Shown: positions 17,173 through 26,297 of the stretch, piece by piece
Layout: each line of letters begins with the position of its first letter
Position numbering within the stretch: the stretch's first letter is position 1
Assembly: GCA_031553765.1 (NCBI GenBank)
Contig: JAVBKY010000004.1
Location: 124,001-188,000 of the forward strand
Length of the DNA: 64,000 nucleotides
Direction of reading: 5' to 3'
Source of the DNA: JAITMY01 sp031553765
GTDB lineage: Bacteria > Bacteroidota > Bacteroidia > Bacteroidales > UBA932
The notes under the pieces: model-generated
What the model was told of the DNA's origin: nothing
Databases searched by the model: none
What the model saw: the letters and a program-made list of their open reading frames with translations, nothing else
Program-made: the position numbers and the translations under genes

Positions 17173-18594
17173 TTACTCCATGTCAATTTTGATTACCTGA
17201 GCCAAATCTGAGGGTATTCTAGTGCGCAAGGGTATTGTAAAATTCAGTCCTTCTGCCGACTGCACAAACTCACACGAAGCTGGCTCTTTGAGCCCCAACA
17301 CTGTAACCGATTTGATTTTAGAGGTTGTATTTCCAACTCCCAACCGACTTAGCTGCACCAGCTGTCCGGGCTTTGGCCAATCAAGAAAAATAGCATAAAT
17401 GGATTTGTCTTTAGTGGTATAGTGCACCTTTTGATTTTCCGTTGTGTATTCGTAGGAAACTGTAAATGGTCGTGTTCCGTATATTGACTCGCCGTACGAC
17501 CACAGCCACACTCCCACGTTGGCAACCGCATCTTTTTGATTTTGCGGGAACGTACCGTCAGCCAAAGGAGAAAGATTCAGCAAAAATTGACCATTATTAC
17601 TAACTACTTCTATCAACTTATGAACTATTTCCTTCGGAGTACGAATGGCCATCCCCTCCACATAACCCCATGAGTAGTGGTAACCCGTTCCAATAGCATA
17701 GTCGCTTAACCAAGGTATGGTGTCAATTTGATTGGGATTGCTCATTTCATGGTCAAGCATGCAAATATCGCGAGGAAAATCCTCGTTCTTATAGGTAACA
17801 ATCACATCCTGAACACGTTTTTGAGCATCATTGAAGTAGTGCTGAAGAAAATTTAACTTATACGGTTCAGGAATCTGATCCATCCATGCATCAAAATAAA
17901 TAATATCCGGATGATACTTGTCAACCACCTCATTACACTTATCCAACCACATTTGAAGCCATTCCCCATGAGGCATTTGACATCCGTACATCTTGGCATA
18001 CTTTGGATTAGCGGCAGCCCACTCCGGTTTAACTTTTACATAGGTGTAGTTATTTTCGTGGTGAAGTGATGTAAAGAATTTCATCCCATGCCTGCGTATG
18101 GATTGCCCCAGCTCTCCAACCACATCTCGCTTAGGCCCCATATTTTTAGCGTTGAATGGCGTATACTTACTGTCCCACATAGAAAAACCATCGTGGTGTT
18201 CAGCTACGGCGCCTGCAAATTTAGCACCGCTACTTTTGAACAGCATCGCCCATTCATCGGCATCAAATTTTTCGGCTTTGAACATTGGGATGAAATCGTG
18301 ATAACCAAATTTTGAAAGAGGACCATACAATTCAACTTGGCGGCGATAGGTACCCATCTTATCATACTTATCATCCTGATGCATGAAGTAGTAGTACTGC
18401 TCATTGTCGTACGCCGGAACTGAGTAAACTCCCCAGTGGCAATAAATTCCAAATTTAGCATCACGCATCCACTCGGGAACAGGCACATGCTGCTTGAGAG
18501 ATTCCCATGCAGGTTCATACTTTTGCTGAGCATGTACATACCCGGCAAGTATGGTACATAGAAACAGACTGCATAATTTGGTGAGTTTAAGCAT
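17173..18594 (-). CDS. GH29 alpha-L-fucosidase, secreted
   Basis: A 473-residue exported glycosidase (signal peptide about 1-22). The GH29 barrel is clear: WMRDAKFGIYCHWGVYSVPAY at about 42-62, AEHHDGFSMWDSKYTPFNA at 131-149, and the nucleophile Asp at about 235 in HPDIIYFDAWM. GH29 enzymes remove terminal alpha-linked L-fucose with retention. The C-terminal 85 residues form the usual beta-sandwich. The acid/base residue is not placed by eye, as it varies in this family. It is transcribed divergently from a beta-helix protein resembling GH141, a second family with fucosidase activity, which suggests a fucosylated host or plant glycan as target. Confidence 0.9.
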   Translation of the reverse strand: MLKLTKLCSLFLCTILAGYVHAQQKYEPAWESLKQHVPVPEWMRDAKFGIYCHWGVYSVPAYDNEQYYYFMHQDDKYDKMGTYRRQVELYGPLSKFGYHDFIPMFKAEKFDADEWAMLFKSSGAKFAGAVAEHHDGFSMWDSKYTPFNAKNMGPKRDVVGELGQSIRRHGMKFFTSLHHENNYTYVKVKPEWAAANPKYAKMYGCQMPHGEWLQMWLDKCNEVVDKYHPDIIYFDAWMDQIPEPYKLNFLQHYFNDAQKRVQDVIVTYKNEDFPRDICMLDHEMSNPNQIDTIPWLSDYAIGTGYHYSWGYVEGMAIRTPKEIVHKLIEVVSNNGQFLLNLSPLADGTFPQNQKDAVANVGVWLWSYGESIYGTRPFTVSYEYTTENQKVHYTTKDKSIYAIFLDWPKPGQLVQLSRLGVGNTTSKIKSVTVLGLKEPASCEFVQSAEGLNFTIPLRTRIPSDLAQVIKIDME

Positions 18595-18678
18595 GAGAGT
18601 AATTTTTGTAGTTACACATCCGTAAATTTACTCAAAAATAATGATTTAAATTTTTCTTTATCCTCATTTTTTATTAAA

Positions 18679-18708
18679 TTTGACCTGCATCATACAATCA
18701 TAAGATTG
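18679..18708 (+). promoter_or_regulatory. Promoter of the beta-helix gene
   Basis: TTTG (18679-18682), an 18-base spacer and TAAGATTG (18701-18708) match the Bacteroidetes TTTG / TAnnTTTG promoter with one mismatch. It lies about 45 bases before the ATG at 18754. Confidence 0.5.
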
Positions 18709-18753
18709 TTCTGATATACATTTACATAATATTCTCTAAAGCCAATAAATTAA

Positions 18754-20724
18754 ATGATGATCAAAAAAATTGTTGTGTCAGCTGTTACTATTCTGCTGAT
18801 GGGATTCGCCGCTCAGGCTCAGCAAGAAATATATGTTTCGCCTGATGCTCCCAAGGGAGGAAAAGGAACGTTGCAAGCCCCCTACTCCTCTATTGAAGAG
18901 GCAAAGCAAGCGGTAAAGAAGTTGAATAAAAAGATGAAGGGCGATATCACCGTGCACCTCCGTCAGGGAACTTACTACCTCGCTTCGCCACTCATGTTTA
19001 AGGAGGAAGATTCGGGCATGAACGGTTTTCGTGTAACCTACAAGGCCTACGAAAACGAAAAGCCTGTGATAAGCGGAGGGCGTGTAGTTACGGGCTGGGA
19101 AGCAACTGCTCAACGAAACGTGTACAGCGCACCTTTTGCAAGCAATAACAAGCTACGCTCGCTATTTGTAAACGGCCAACGCGCTCGCATGGCGGGTATG
19201 GAAACTCCTATTACCGGACAAGGCAGCTGGGGAGAAATGAAAGTGACAGGAACTGAGCCTTGGGCTTTTGGTGAGGGCACCGTAGTGGAGGGCGTTAAAT
19301 TCCTACTCAAGGATATGCCCGTTTTATCCAACCCTGAGGATGTGGAGTTGATTCAACGCAACGTGTGGAATGAAAAAATACTATGCGCGTCAATGGTGGA
19401 AAAGATAGACCGCGATACGCTTGTGGTAAAATTTCAGCAACCCTACGGCGCTATACTTACATCGTTGGCTTGGGCGGGTAAAACCAGATACAACAGGGAT
19501 TTTATAGTGCGCAATGCGTTGGAACTGCTGGATAGCCCCGGCGAATTTTACTTTGACCGTAAAAATCAGCGCGTATACTACTACGCAGGCGATGAGGATA
19601 TGAGCATTGCCAACGTGGTGGCACCTATCAGCGAAGGGTTGGTTAGAATTTATGGCTCATCCGTTAGCTCGCGCGTCAAAAATATTTCTTTCGAAGGAAT
19701 TACTTTTTCTCATGACGCGTGGGAGCTAATGAAAATAGATGATTCGTACGGATTTGGCGGCATTCAGAGTCTCGGATTGGCTATTAAATACATTCCCAAT
19801 GGTAACTGGCACCCAACCAAATACAACAGCTGCGATGTACCTGCCGGAACCGTTGACGTAAAAAACAGCGAGGGTATTTTCTTTGTGAAAAATCGCTTTG
19901 AACAGCTCTGCTCGGCAACAAGCGTAAGCTACGTGAACGATGTGGTGGATTCGAAAATTGAAGGAAACTTTTTTAACGATTTGTTGGGAAATGCCGTCAA
20001 CATTGGGCACCCGCAGCACTACGAAATTGGCGATGGCGATCTTTACAAAGCCGGCGTTGAGGGCGTGTGCAAAAATATTAAGGTTACCAACAACTACATT
20101 CGTAATATTTCCATTGACTTCCGCATGGTGGAGGCCATCATGGCGTTTTTTGTTGAAAGCGTAAACTTTGACTATAACGACATTGCGGGAACGCCTTACG
20201 GCGCTATTGCCTGCGGATGGTGGTGGGCCAACGCAGGAATACCAGCCTCAACGGTTGCCAAAAACAATACCATGAACTACAATCGTGCGGGAAGAACTCA
20301 CCTCATTCTGCAGGATGGCGGTATTCTGTACACGCTGGGTAAGCAACCGAACTCAACCATCACGGGCAACTATCTTTACGATGGGCCTCGCTGTATTTAC
20401 CCTGATGATGGTTCGGCAAACTTCACTATTACAAATAACGCGATTAACAGCCTGCATAAGTTGTGGCTTCATATCGCATCGGACCGTTGCCACGATATGG
20501 TTATTGATCACAATTTGGTAAAAGATAATGGAGTTATCAATAACGGTGTGAATACACCGCTGACTAATACCATCAACTTCCGCAACCGCCCGTTTGATGA
20601 TGAGTTCAATGCCATTATGAACAATGCCGGAATACAGGAGCCTTACAAAGATATTATTCCAGTTGAGGAGCCTGCTGAAATTTCTATTTATCCTGTAATG
20701 GCCAAGGAGGCGTTCATTAATTAG
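18754..20724 (+). CDS. Secreted right-handed beta-helix protein, GH141-like
   Basis: A 656-residue exported protein (signal peptide about 1-22, AAQAQQ). The opening EIYVSPDAPKGGKGTLQAPY, then VHLRQGTYYLASPLMFKEED, then YENEKPVISGGRVVTGW, is the pattern seen in GH141 and related pectin-lyase-like beta helices. Asn-rich coil repeats follow (GITFSHD, NRFEQLCSATSV, NNYIRNIS, NDIAGTPYGAI). GH141 members include an alpha-L-fucosidase acting on pectin; that activity fits the divergent GH29 neighbour, but the family call is from pattern only and other beta-helix lyases or hydrolases remain possible. A terminator at 20813-20858 follows. Confidence 0.7.
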   Translation: MMIKKIVVSAVTILLMGFAAQAQQEIYVSPDAPKGGKGTLQAPYSSIEEAKQAVKKLNKKMKGDITVHLRQGTYYLASPLMFKEEDSGMNGFRVTYKAYENEKPVISGGRVVTGWEATAQRNVYSAPFASNNKLRSLFVNGQRARMAGMETPITGQGSWGEMKVTGTEPWAFGEGTVVEGVKFLLKDMPVLSNPEDVELIQRNVWNEKILCASMVEKIDRDTLVVKFQQPYGAILTSLAWAGKTRYNRDFIVRNALELLDSPGEFYFDRKNQRVYYYAGDEDMSIANVVAPISEGLVRIYGSSVSSRVKNISFEGITFSHDAWELMKIDDSYGFGGIQSLGLAIKYIPNGNWHPTKYNSCDVPAGTVDVKNSEGIFFVKNRFEQLCSATSVSYVNDVVDSKIEGNFFNDLLGNAVNIGHPQHYEIGDGDLYKAGVEGVCKNIKVTNNYIRNISIDFRMVEAIMAFFVESVNFDYNDIAGTPYGAIACGWWWANAGIPASTVAKNNTMNYNRAGRTHLILQDGGILYTLGKQPNSTITGNYLYDGPRCIYPDDGSANFTITNNAINSLHKLWLHIASDRCHDMVIDHNLVKDNGVINNGVNTPLTNTINFRNRPFDDEFNAIMNNAGIQEPYKDIIPVEEPAEISIYPVMAKEAFIN

Positions 20725-20812
20725 AAAATGCCCCGCATAAAAAAGGAAACGATTATCCGCCATATTACCACCAATTCTGACTTTACTACCTAATGTAGGT
20801 AGATAACTGCTA

Positions 20813-20858
20813 AAAAAAGAAATCCCCTGAAAAACATTTTTCAGGGGATTTCTTTTTT
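20813..20858. terminator. Bidirectional terminator
   Basis: A long perfect stem (GAAATCCCCTGAAAA / TTTTCAGGGGATTTC) flanked by A and T runs lies between the convergent beta-helix and beta-propeller genes and can serve both. Confidence 0.85.
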
Positions 20859-20873
20859 GCTTTTTCAACCGAA

Positions 20874-22553
20874 TTACAATCCTGCGGCAATTTCATCGAG
20901 CACCTTGGGATCTAACTTTACTTGAACCATTCCCATGGGGTGATAGCGGCGATCGTTATTAATAGCGGCATATACAATTGTATAAACATCATCTCCTTCG
21001 GGCTGCAAGCATAGTGGCGTGCGCATGGTATGCCACCATTTTTTCACCTTCACGTCAATGGGAATATAGCGGGCACGAGTCCAATTGTATCCATCTTTTG
21101 AAAGCGTATAGGCAAGGTGATTGGGTAACTTTAGCCACTCGGGACCTCCGTCAAATACCGCAATGTAAAGACCGTTTGGCAAACGTGAAACTATGGGATT
21201 CTCCACAAACCACGGGTGAATTGATACCGTTGGGTTATACGAGGTATCCAAGCGAGTCCAAGGCCCTTCTAAGCTATCGGCTTTTGCCAGTCCCACGAAC
21301 CAGCCTTTTCCACCCTTGTTGGGATAGTCGCCGGGCTTCATGAAGGGGAATGCGCCACTATAAAAACCTAACCATTTATCGCCAACTTGGTATGGAAAGA
21401 ATGAGGCTACGCCTTGTCTTCCTTCCCACCACTGCGAGCTAAGGCCCGGCTCAATTACAATGGTCATATCGCGATACGGGCCACCAATTCCTTCAATACC
21501 TTCCACGGTAGATTCGCAACGCCAAATGCGCCCGAATGAGTGGTTGGGAGCAATATTTTTATCGGTGGTGTAAGCGAGGTAGTGACCGTACCAACGGTTT
21601 TTCTCTTTACTAAAAATCGGCATATACGACCAAATTGCCGAACGGCGATCGTTCATGGGGTTATCCTCCGGAGAAATGGCATATACACCACTTGCCTGCA
21701 AAATAGTTGCCTGACGCGTCCAGTGTATGGCATCGGTACTGGTCCAGTGACCTATGCGCGTTTTCACACGGTCGTAGTAAGCAGGCATGCCTATTTCTCC
21801 GGCACGCTCAGTGGGGAACATGTGGTACACGCCATTCACCTTTACAATGGCGCCACCTTCAAAGCCCCCCTGAATGCCTTCCGTACCGGGCATTCCTTCC
21901 TCTACTACAGGGTCATCTTGCCCACCAATTACAGTGAACAACTGCGGACCTTCGGTAAATCCCTCAATGTAAAAAGCCTCATAGTCTATTTGGTCTTTTA
22001 GGGCTGCATCTCTGTAGGCAATCTTTTGCCCTGAAGAAACTATGCCTAAAATAGCTACCTGAAAACCAAGATTGGCAGGCACGGTAATTTCCTGCTCTCC
22101 GGAGCGATAGGTCACCGCGTACACATCCATAGCGGGCAGTTCTGTTATGCTCACAGCCTTGAGCAATACCGGCTTTTCGGCAAGCACTCCCTTGTGAAAA
22201 TCAATCTTTTTTAGCATTGCTACACTGCTTGACTCACCAGCGGGAGCTGCTACTCCAACCAGCACTTTAGCTGCGCCTTTAAATTTCAACTTAAGCGTAG
22301 CGGCCTTCATGTTTCCCTGCTTATCGGCCGGAAGGCGTACTCCCCTCAGTCCGCTAATTTCCGGAGCAATTTCTAAGATGCTGCGATAGTTGCCCGAATA
22401 GGGATTGCCATACTTAACCGTAGCAAACTGTTGGAATCCGGGAGAAACAACGATGTAATCTGCCGATGACAATGACTTTTGTGCCGACGCTGTATTAGGT
22501 GCCCCCCAGCACAGAAAAGAAAGAAACGCCAAAAATAAGCTTGTTTTTTTCAT
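20874..22553 (-). CDS. Secreted beta-propeller protein, distant GH43/GH32-like
   Basis: A 559-residue exported protein. I choose the ATG at 22553, which begins a signal peptide (MKKTSLFLAFLSFLCWGAPNTASA); an upstream TTG adds six residues. Residues about 25-200 look like a beta-sandwich. From about 225 repeated propeller-like blades appear (GGAIVKVNGVYHMFPTE, IGHWTSTDAIHWTR, WYGHYLAYTTDKN, GKGWFVGLAKADSLEGPWTR, AYTLSKDGYNWTRARYI), as in five-bladed GH43/GH32 enzymes. Catalytic acids cannot be assigned. It may be a glycosidase acting with the neighbouring fucosidases; that is inference. Confidence 0.65.
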   Translation of the reverse strand: MKKTSLFLAFLSFLCWGAPNTASAQKSLSSADYIVVSPGFQQFATVKYGNPYSGNYRSILEIAPEISGLRGVRLPADKQGNMKAATLKLKFKGAAKVLVGVAAPAGESSSVAMLKKIDFHKGVLAEKPVLLKAVSITELPAMDVYAVTYRSGEQEITVPANLGFQVAILGIVSSGQKIAYRDAALKDQIDYEAFYIEGFTEGPQLFTVIGGQDDPVVEEGMPGTEGIQGGFEGGAIVKVNGVYHMFPTERAGEIGMPAYYDRVKTRIGHWTSTDAIHWTRQATILQASGVYAISPEDNPMNDRRSAIWSYMPIFSKEKNRWYGHYLAYTTDKNIAPNHSFGRIWRCESTVEGIEGIGGPYRDMTIVIEPGLSSQWWEGRQGVASFFPYQVGDKWLGFYSGAFPFMKPGDYPNKGGKGWFVGLAKADSLEGPWTRLDTSYNPTVSIHPWFVENPIVSRLPNGLYIAVFDGGPEWLKLPNHLAYTLSKDGYNWTRARYIPIDVKVKKWWHTMRTPLCLQPEGDDVYTIVYAAINNDRRYHPMGMVQVKLDPKVLDEIAAGL

Positions 22554-22620
22554 AAATATTTTTTTAATCAAATTATATTTTCATGTATGAATTACAAATA
22601 TACATAAATTCACGTAAGCA

Positions 22621-24528
22621 CTACCTCACTATTATTTCTTCAGGATAGCTCGGCACAAATGTGGGCGACCTGTCCGGCTCGGATGTTCCCACCTGAAACA
22701 TGTTGCCAAATCCTTGCCCGAAATGAGGATAGAAGCCCAACTTCAGCACCACTGTTGGAAATACCAACAGGTCATTACGTATGCTTGCTCCTACTCCAAA
22801 ACCCTGGTAGTAGTTTGACGAGGCAATCAACTTTCCATGCGTTTTAAGCCAACCTCCATTATAAAACGGGAATAGCAGCACTCGAAACCCAAACACGCTT
22901 AGGTTCGAAAAAAAATCGGCTCTAAGGTCTAACATCAAACGCTCAATACCCCTGGCACTATTGTCAAAAAAACCTGTATTCAAAGTGCTTAGCGTACTAA
23001 AATAGACATAATCAACCAGTCCGTCTATAGGTCTAAGCGTGGTAACATAGTTTAGGTTAGCGTAGCCTCTCATTCTATTTACACCCAACCGAAATAAAGG
23101 GGTAAAGTAGTTGACATTTGTTTGCACTACGCCTTGATACATTTTCTCCCGACTGAAGTGCCAGGCAAGCGCAACGTCAGCGTACAAATTTCCGAATTTG
23201 AAAAGATTACCGGCTGACACTTCTACTGAGGCATACATTCCCTCAAAAAAATTGGGACATTTTGTATACCCAAATTGGCCTGAGATATTGTATCCGTACG
23301 CAATATTTTCGCCCACACCATACTGGTGAACCATGTACTGCTTGTGGTAGCGTTGGCTGAAGAAGCTTAACTTACCAATATAGCTTTGACGTGTTGCATA
23401 CTCATACTGTAGCGGGATAGGATATGCTCCGTTAACAGGTGTATACGACGCATTATAATCAATGTATCGCAAGGCTATTGCCAATCGCTTGGCAGTGGAT
23501 CTTTCCAAATCAAATGCTCGCCCTAGGGTAACAGACATAGTTTCCTGCAACGGCGGGCTTACCGAATCCCATGGCGACATGCTAAGCCTGTAATCTACGC
23601 GATTATAGCTCGCCTGTCCAAAGTAGCTAAGTGATATTTGCAGGGGACGCTCGGCCTGTAACAATATTTCCGTATCCCATATATTATCCATATATGAGCC
23701 CTCAAGATTGATGAACGTACGCGATAAGTTATTGTACCTATAACCTATCCCATAGCCAAAGGGATTGGCGTAATCTGCATCATAAACTCCACGTACCCAA
23801 AAGCGACTACCAACGCCAAGAAAGTTACGGTCGTACAGCGATATATCCGCCGAGTTCAACGAAACGCTACGCAAATCAAATCCAATAGAGAACACGTCGC
23901 GAACAACTACCGTAACATCTGCCATGTTGGTACCCGGTATGGGCACAACTTGTATGCGAGCATCGTGAATGTAGTCGGTATTGCGAAGAAAAACTTCACT
24001 TTCGGCCATTACCAAGGGATTAATAGCATCACCGACTTTAAACAGCAAGTTACTTCGCACAATATAGTGCTTGGTTTCGATGTGCAGATTGTTAGCCGCC
24101 TTAGCCAACCGATTATCTACGTGTATGGAGTCATCCGGTTGATAAATATTTGTACCAAAAGGGGCCAAAACAATAATACGGATATCGCTGATTATCAATC
24201 CATCATAAGCATCAAATTGTTCATCAATAGATCGGTCGTTTTCCTGCACGTTGATATTCTCGGGGTCTTTGAAGAGCAGGGAGTACAGCATCTCTGTCCA
24301 TTTTCTTTGAGTTGCAACTGTTTTTACCTTATCATGCTGCTCTCGCTCGGCTAAAGTAAATGACGTATCGGTGGCAACTAAACCGGCGGGGGCAATAGTA
24401 AATTTATTGCCGGATTGCGCGTACAGGTGAGGCGTTACGCTTAAACCCAAAAATAGAAAAAGAGATACTCCGTAAAAGACAGCTTGTTTTTTCAAGCATG
24501 AAGAGTTATGTTTTACAGAAGTAGCCAA
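22621..24528 (-). CDS. BamA/TamA-like outer-membrane protein
   Basis: A 635-residue exported protein (signal about 1-38, VTPHLYAQ). After a linker, residues about 115-215 include a POTRA-like unit (LLFKVGDAINPLVMAESEVFLRNTDYIHDARI, then MADVTVVVRDVFSI). The rest is an outer-membrane barrel with alternating aromatic strands (FWVRGVYDADYANPFGYGIG, ISLSYFGQASYNRVDYRLSM) like the surface-antigen barrel of Omp85 proteins. It does not have five POTRA domains, so it is not the essential BamA. A role in outer-membrane insertion or export is possible but unproved. The gene stands alone, with a terminator-like hairpin of the next operon at its 5' side. Confidence 0.65.
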   Translation of the reverse strand: MATSVKHNSSCLKKQAVFYGVSLFLFLGLSVTPHLYAQSGNKFTIAPAGLVATDTSFTLAEREQHDKVKTVATQRKWTEMLYSLLFKDPENINVQENDRSIDEQFDAYDGLIISDIRIIVLAPFGTNIYQPDDSIHVDNRLAKAANNLHIETKHYIVRSNLLFKVGDAINPLVMAESEVFLRNTDYIHDARIQVVPIPGTNMADVTVVVRDVFSIGFDLRSVSLNSADISLYDRNFLGVGSRFWVRGVYDADYANPFGYGIGYRYNNLSRTFINLEGSYMDNIWDTEILLQAERPLQISLSYFGQASYNRVDYRLSMSPWDSVSPPLQETMSVTLGRAFDLERSTAKRLAIALRYIDYNASYTPVNGAYPIPLQYEYATRQSYIGKLSFFSQRYHKQYMVHQYGVGENIAYGYNISGQFGYTKCPNFFEGMYASVEVSAGNLFKFGNLYADVALAWHFSREKMYQGVVQTNVNYFTPLFRLGVNRMRGYANLNYVTTLRPIDGLVDYVYFSTLSTLNTGFFDNSARGIERLMLDLRADFFSNLSVFGFRVLLFPFYNGGWLKTHGKLIASSNYYQGFGVGASIRNDLLVFPTVVLKLGFYPHFGQGFGNMFQVGTSEPDRSPTFVPSYPEEIIVR

Positions 24529-24633
24529 TTAGAAAGGTTTTGAGAGTGCACAAATAATACCAACACCACCGCCTAAACCGATATTAAAGGTAGCAATTTT
24601 TAGCATACTGCTACGAATTGCCTTTTAAACGCA

Positions 24634-24665
24634 AAAGGCGTGACCGGAAACCCGACCACGCCTTT
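24634..24665. terminator. Terminator after the amylase gene
   Basis: Nine-base stem AAAGGCGTG / CACGCCTTT at 24634-24642 and 24657-24665, just after the stop of the minus-strand GH13 gene at 24690, with a T-rich stretch beyond on that strand. Confidence 0.6.
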
Positions 24666-24689
24666 CAAATTATTACGATAATTCTACCG

Positions 24690-26111
24690 CTACTTTCTCA
24701 TTACGTAAACCCTATACTCCCAAGGGTTAAGGATGTTGTTAGGAGTGGTGTCAAAGTCCACCTTCAACCCACTGAAGTATTCAACGTAAGCGCCACGGTA
24801 GGCATCGCCTTCATACTCCACATTCTTCACCACCTCGGACGACATATTGAATACACAAAACACCTTTGACGCTTCATCCTCACGTACAAAGCTCAACACC
24901 TTTTTATTGTCGCTGTTCTTCACCCAAAACATATCAGCACCGTACAACCCGTTATGCAATGCCGAATAACCCTTTTTTAAACCAATCAGCGACTGATAAA
25001 AAGGCGTAAAGCCTTCCCCATCACTCCACTCCACAACATCTTTTTCAAAAAATTCAAGACAACGCTTATTACCCACTTCCTGCCCCGTATAAATAAGCGG
25101 GAAGCCGGGCGCCGTAAACGTAAGTACCGCCATAGCCTTGGCTGCATCGCCCATGCGCATAAACTCCGTGCCGTTCCACGAGTTTTCATCGTGGTTGGAG
25201 GTAAAAGTCATGCGATATACTTTCTTTGCAAAATTCAAAACGTCTTTCTCAAAATACTTTTGCAAGTCGCTCACGTTTTGCTTACTCTGCGCCACCTGAT
25301 TCATAATGTGGTGAAACTCCCACGCATAGTTAGCATCAAAAGCCTTTAGCGTCAAAGCGCGCACGCCCTCATCCTCGGCCAGCATAAACACAGGCTTCAC
25401 AGCGTTGCACTCTGCCGCGACATACTCCCAAAAATCAATAGCCTGTTGCTCGGTAACGTAGTCGCGTGCTAACCCTGCCACATCGCAGCGAAAACCGTCA
25501 ATGTTGCACTCTGTGAGCCAAAATTTCATGCTCTCCACCATAGCCTCCTGCATATCCTTGTTGCCATAGTTAAGTTGCGCTACATCGCTCCAATCATAGG
25601 GGCCAATGGGCTTGCCGTCTTTACCATTTACGTACCAGTCGGGATGGTCGGTTACCCAAGCATGATCGCGCGAGGTATGGTTAGGCACCCAATCTATCAA
25701 TACCTTCATGCCACGCGCATGAGCATCGTTTACAACCTGCTTAAAATCCTCTACCGTGCCAAACTCAGGGTTAGTATCACAGTAATCGCTAATGGAGTAG
25801 TAGCTGCCCAGCGTACCCTTGCGCGCGTCAACACCAATAGGGCTGATGGGCATAAACCAAAGAACCTTCACTCCCAACTTTTCTAAGCGAGGGAGGTGCG
25901 CGCGAAAAGCCTGAAACGTTCCCTCAGAGGTATACTGACGCGTGTTTACTTCGTAAATAGTGGCATCCTTGCTCCACTCGTTGGCATTAGCCTCGGTGGC
26001 TTGAGGAGTACTCGTGCTGCTCGTTGATTTACCACAAGCGCTTGTAAGAAGTAGCCCTGCGAAAAGAAGGGCAACGAGGCTTAGTTTAGTGTAAGAAATG
26101 ATTGATTTCAT
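24690..26111 (-). CDS. GH13 alpha-amylase-family lipoprotein
   Basis: A 473-residue enzyme from the ATG at 26111, which starts a lipoprotein signal (LLLTSAC, Cys 26). The longer frame to 26285 only reads through an intergenic repeat. The four GH13 regions are present: DWVPNHT; GFRCDVA with the nucleophile Asp; MLAEDE with the acid/base Glu; and TSNHDE. The enzyme hydrolyses or rearranges alpha-1,4-glucan, probably at the cell envelope. It is downstream of the MFS importer on the same strand (about 190-base gap filled by a palindromic repeat) and divergent from the glucanotransferase, so it belongs to the alpha-glucan locus. Confidence 0.93.
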   Translation of the reverse strand: MKSIISYTKLSLVALLFAGLLLTSACGKSTSSTSTPQATEANANEWSKDATIYEVNTRQYTSEGTFQAFRAHLPRLEKLGVKVLWFMPISPIGVDARKGTLGSYYSISDYCDTNPEFGTVEDFKQVVNDAHARGMKVLIDWVPNHTSRDHAWVTDHPDWYVNGKDGKPIGPYDWSDVAQLNYGNKDMQEAMVESMKFWLTECNIDGFRCDVAGLARDYVTEQQAIDFWEYVAAECNAVKPVFMLAEDEGVRALTLKAFDANYAWEFHHIMNQVAQSKQNVSDLQKYFEKDVLNFAKKVYRMTFTSNHDENSWNGTEFMRMGDAAKAMAVLTFTAPGFPLIYTGQEVGNKRCLEFFEKDVVEWSDGEGFTPFYQSLIGLKKGYSALHNGLYGADMFWVKNSDNKKVLSFVREDEASKVFCVFNMSSEVVKNVEYEGDAYRGAYVEYFSGLKVDFDTTPNNILNPWEYRVYVMRK

Positions 26112-26147
26112 GATTGATTGATATTTTTTGTTGCTGTACTCTTTTAG

Positions 26148-26297
26148 ACCTCTCCCCCAACCCCTCTCCGCAGGAGAGGGGCGTATGCCCCGATTTATTT
26201 CCTGTGACCACAAGGAGGCTTGTGGGATGAAAGTCCCTCTCTTGTGGAGAGGGAACCGTAGCGAAGCGGAGCTCGACGGAGTCATTTAGGGAGAGGT
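26148..26297. repeat. Intergenic palindromic repeat (CCTCTCC family)
   Basis: GC-rich block between the MFS and GH13 genes with nested inverted repeats: CCCTCTCC/GGAGAGGG near 26163-26180 and CCCTCTC/GAGAGGG near 26233-26252, bounded by ACCTCTCCC and GGGAGAGGT. This type of dispersed repeat often creates false reading frames, which explains the overlong frame of the amylase gene. Confidence 0.7.

Noticed and set aside
21540..22001. 153-codon plus-strand frame opposite the propeller protein
   Set aside because: Antisense shadow of a conserved secreted protein; no start signal.
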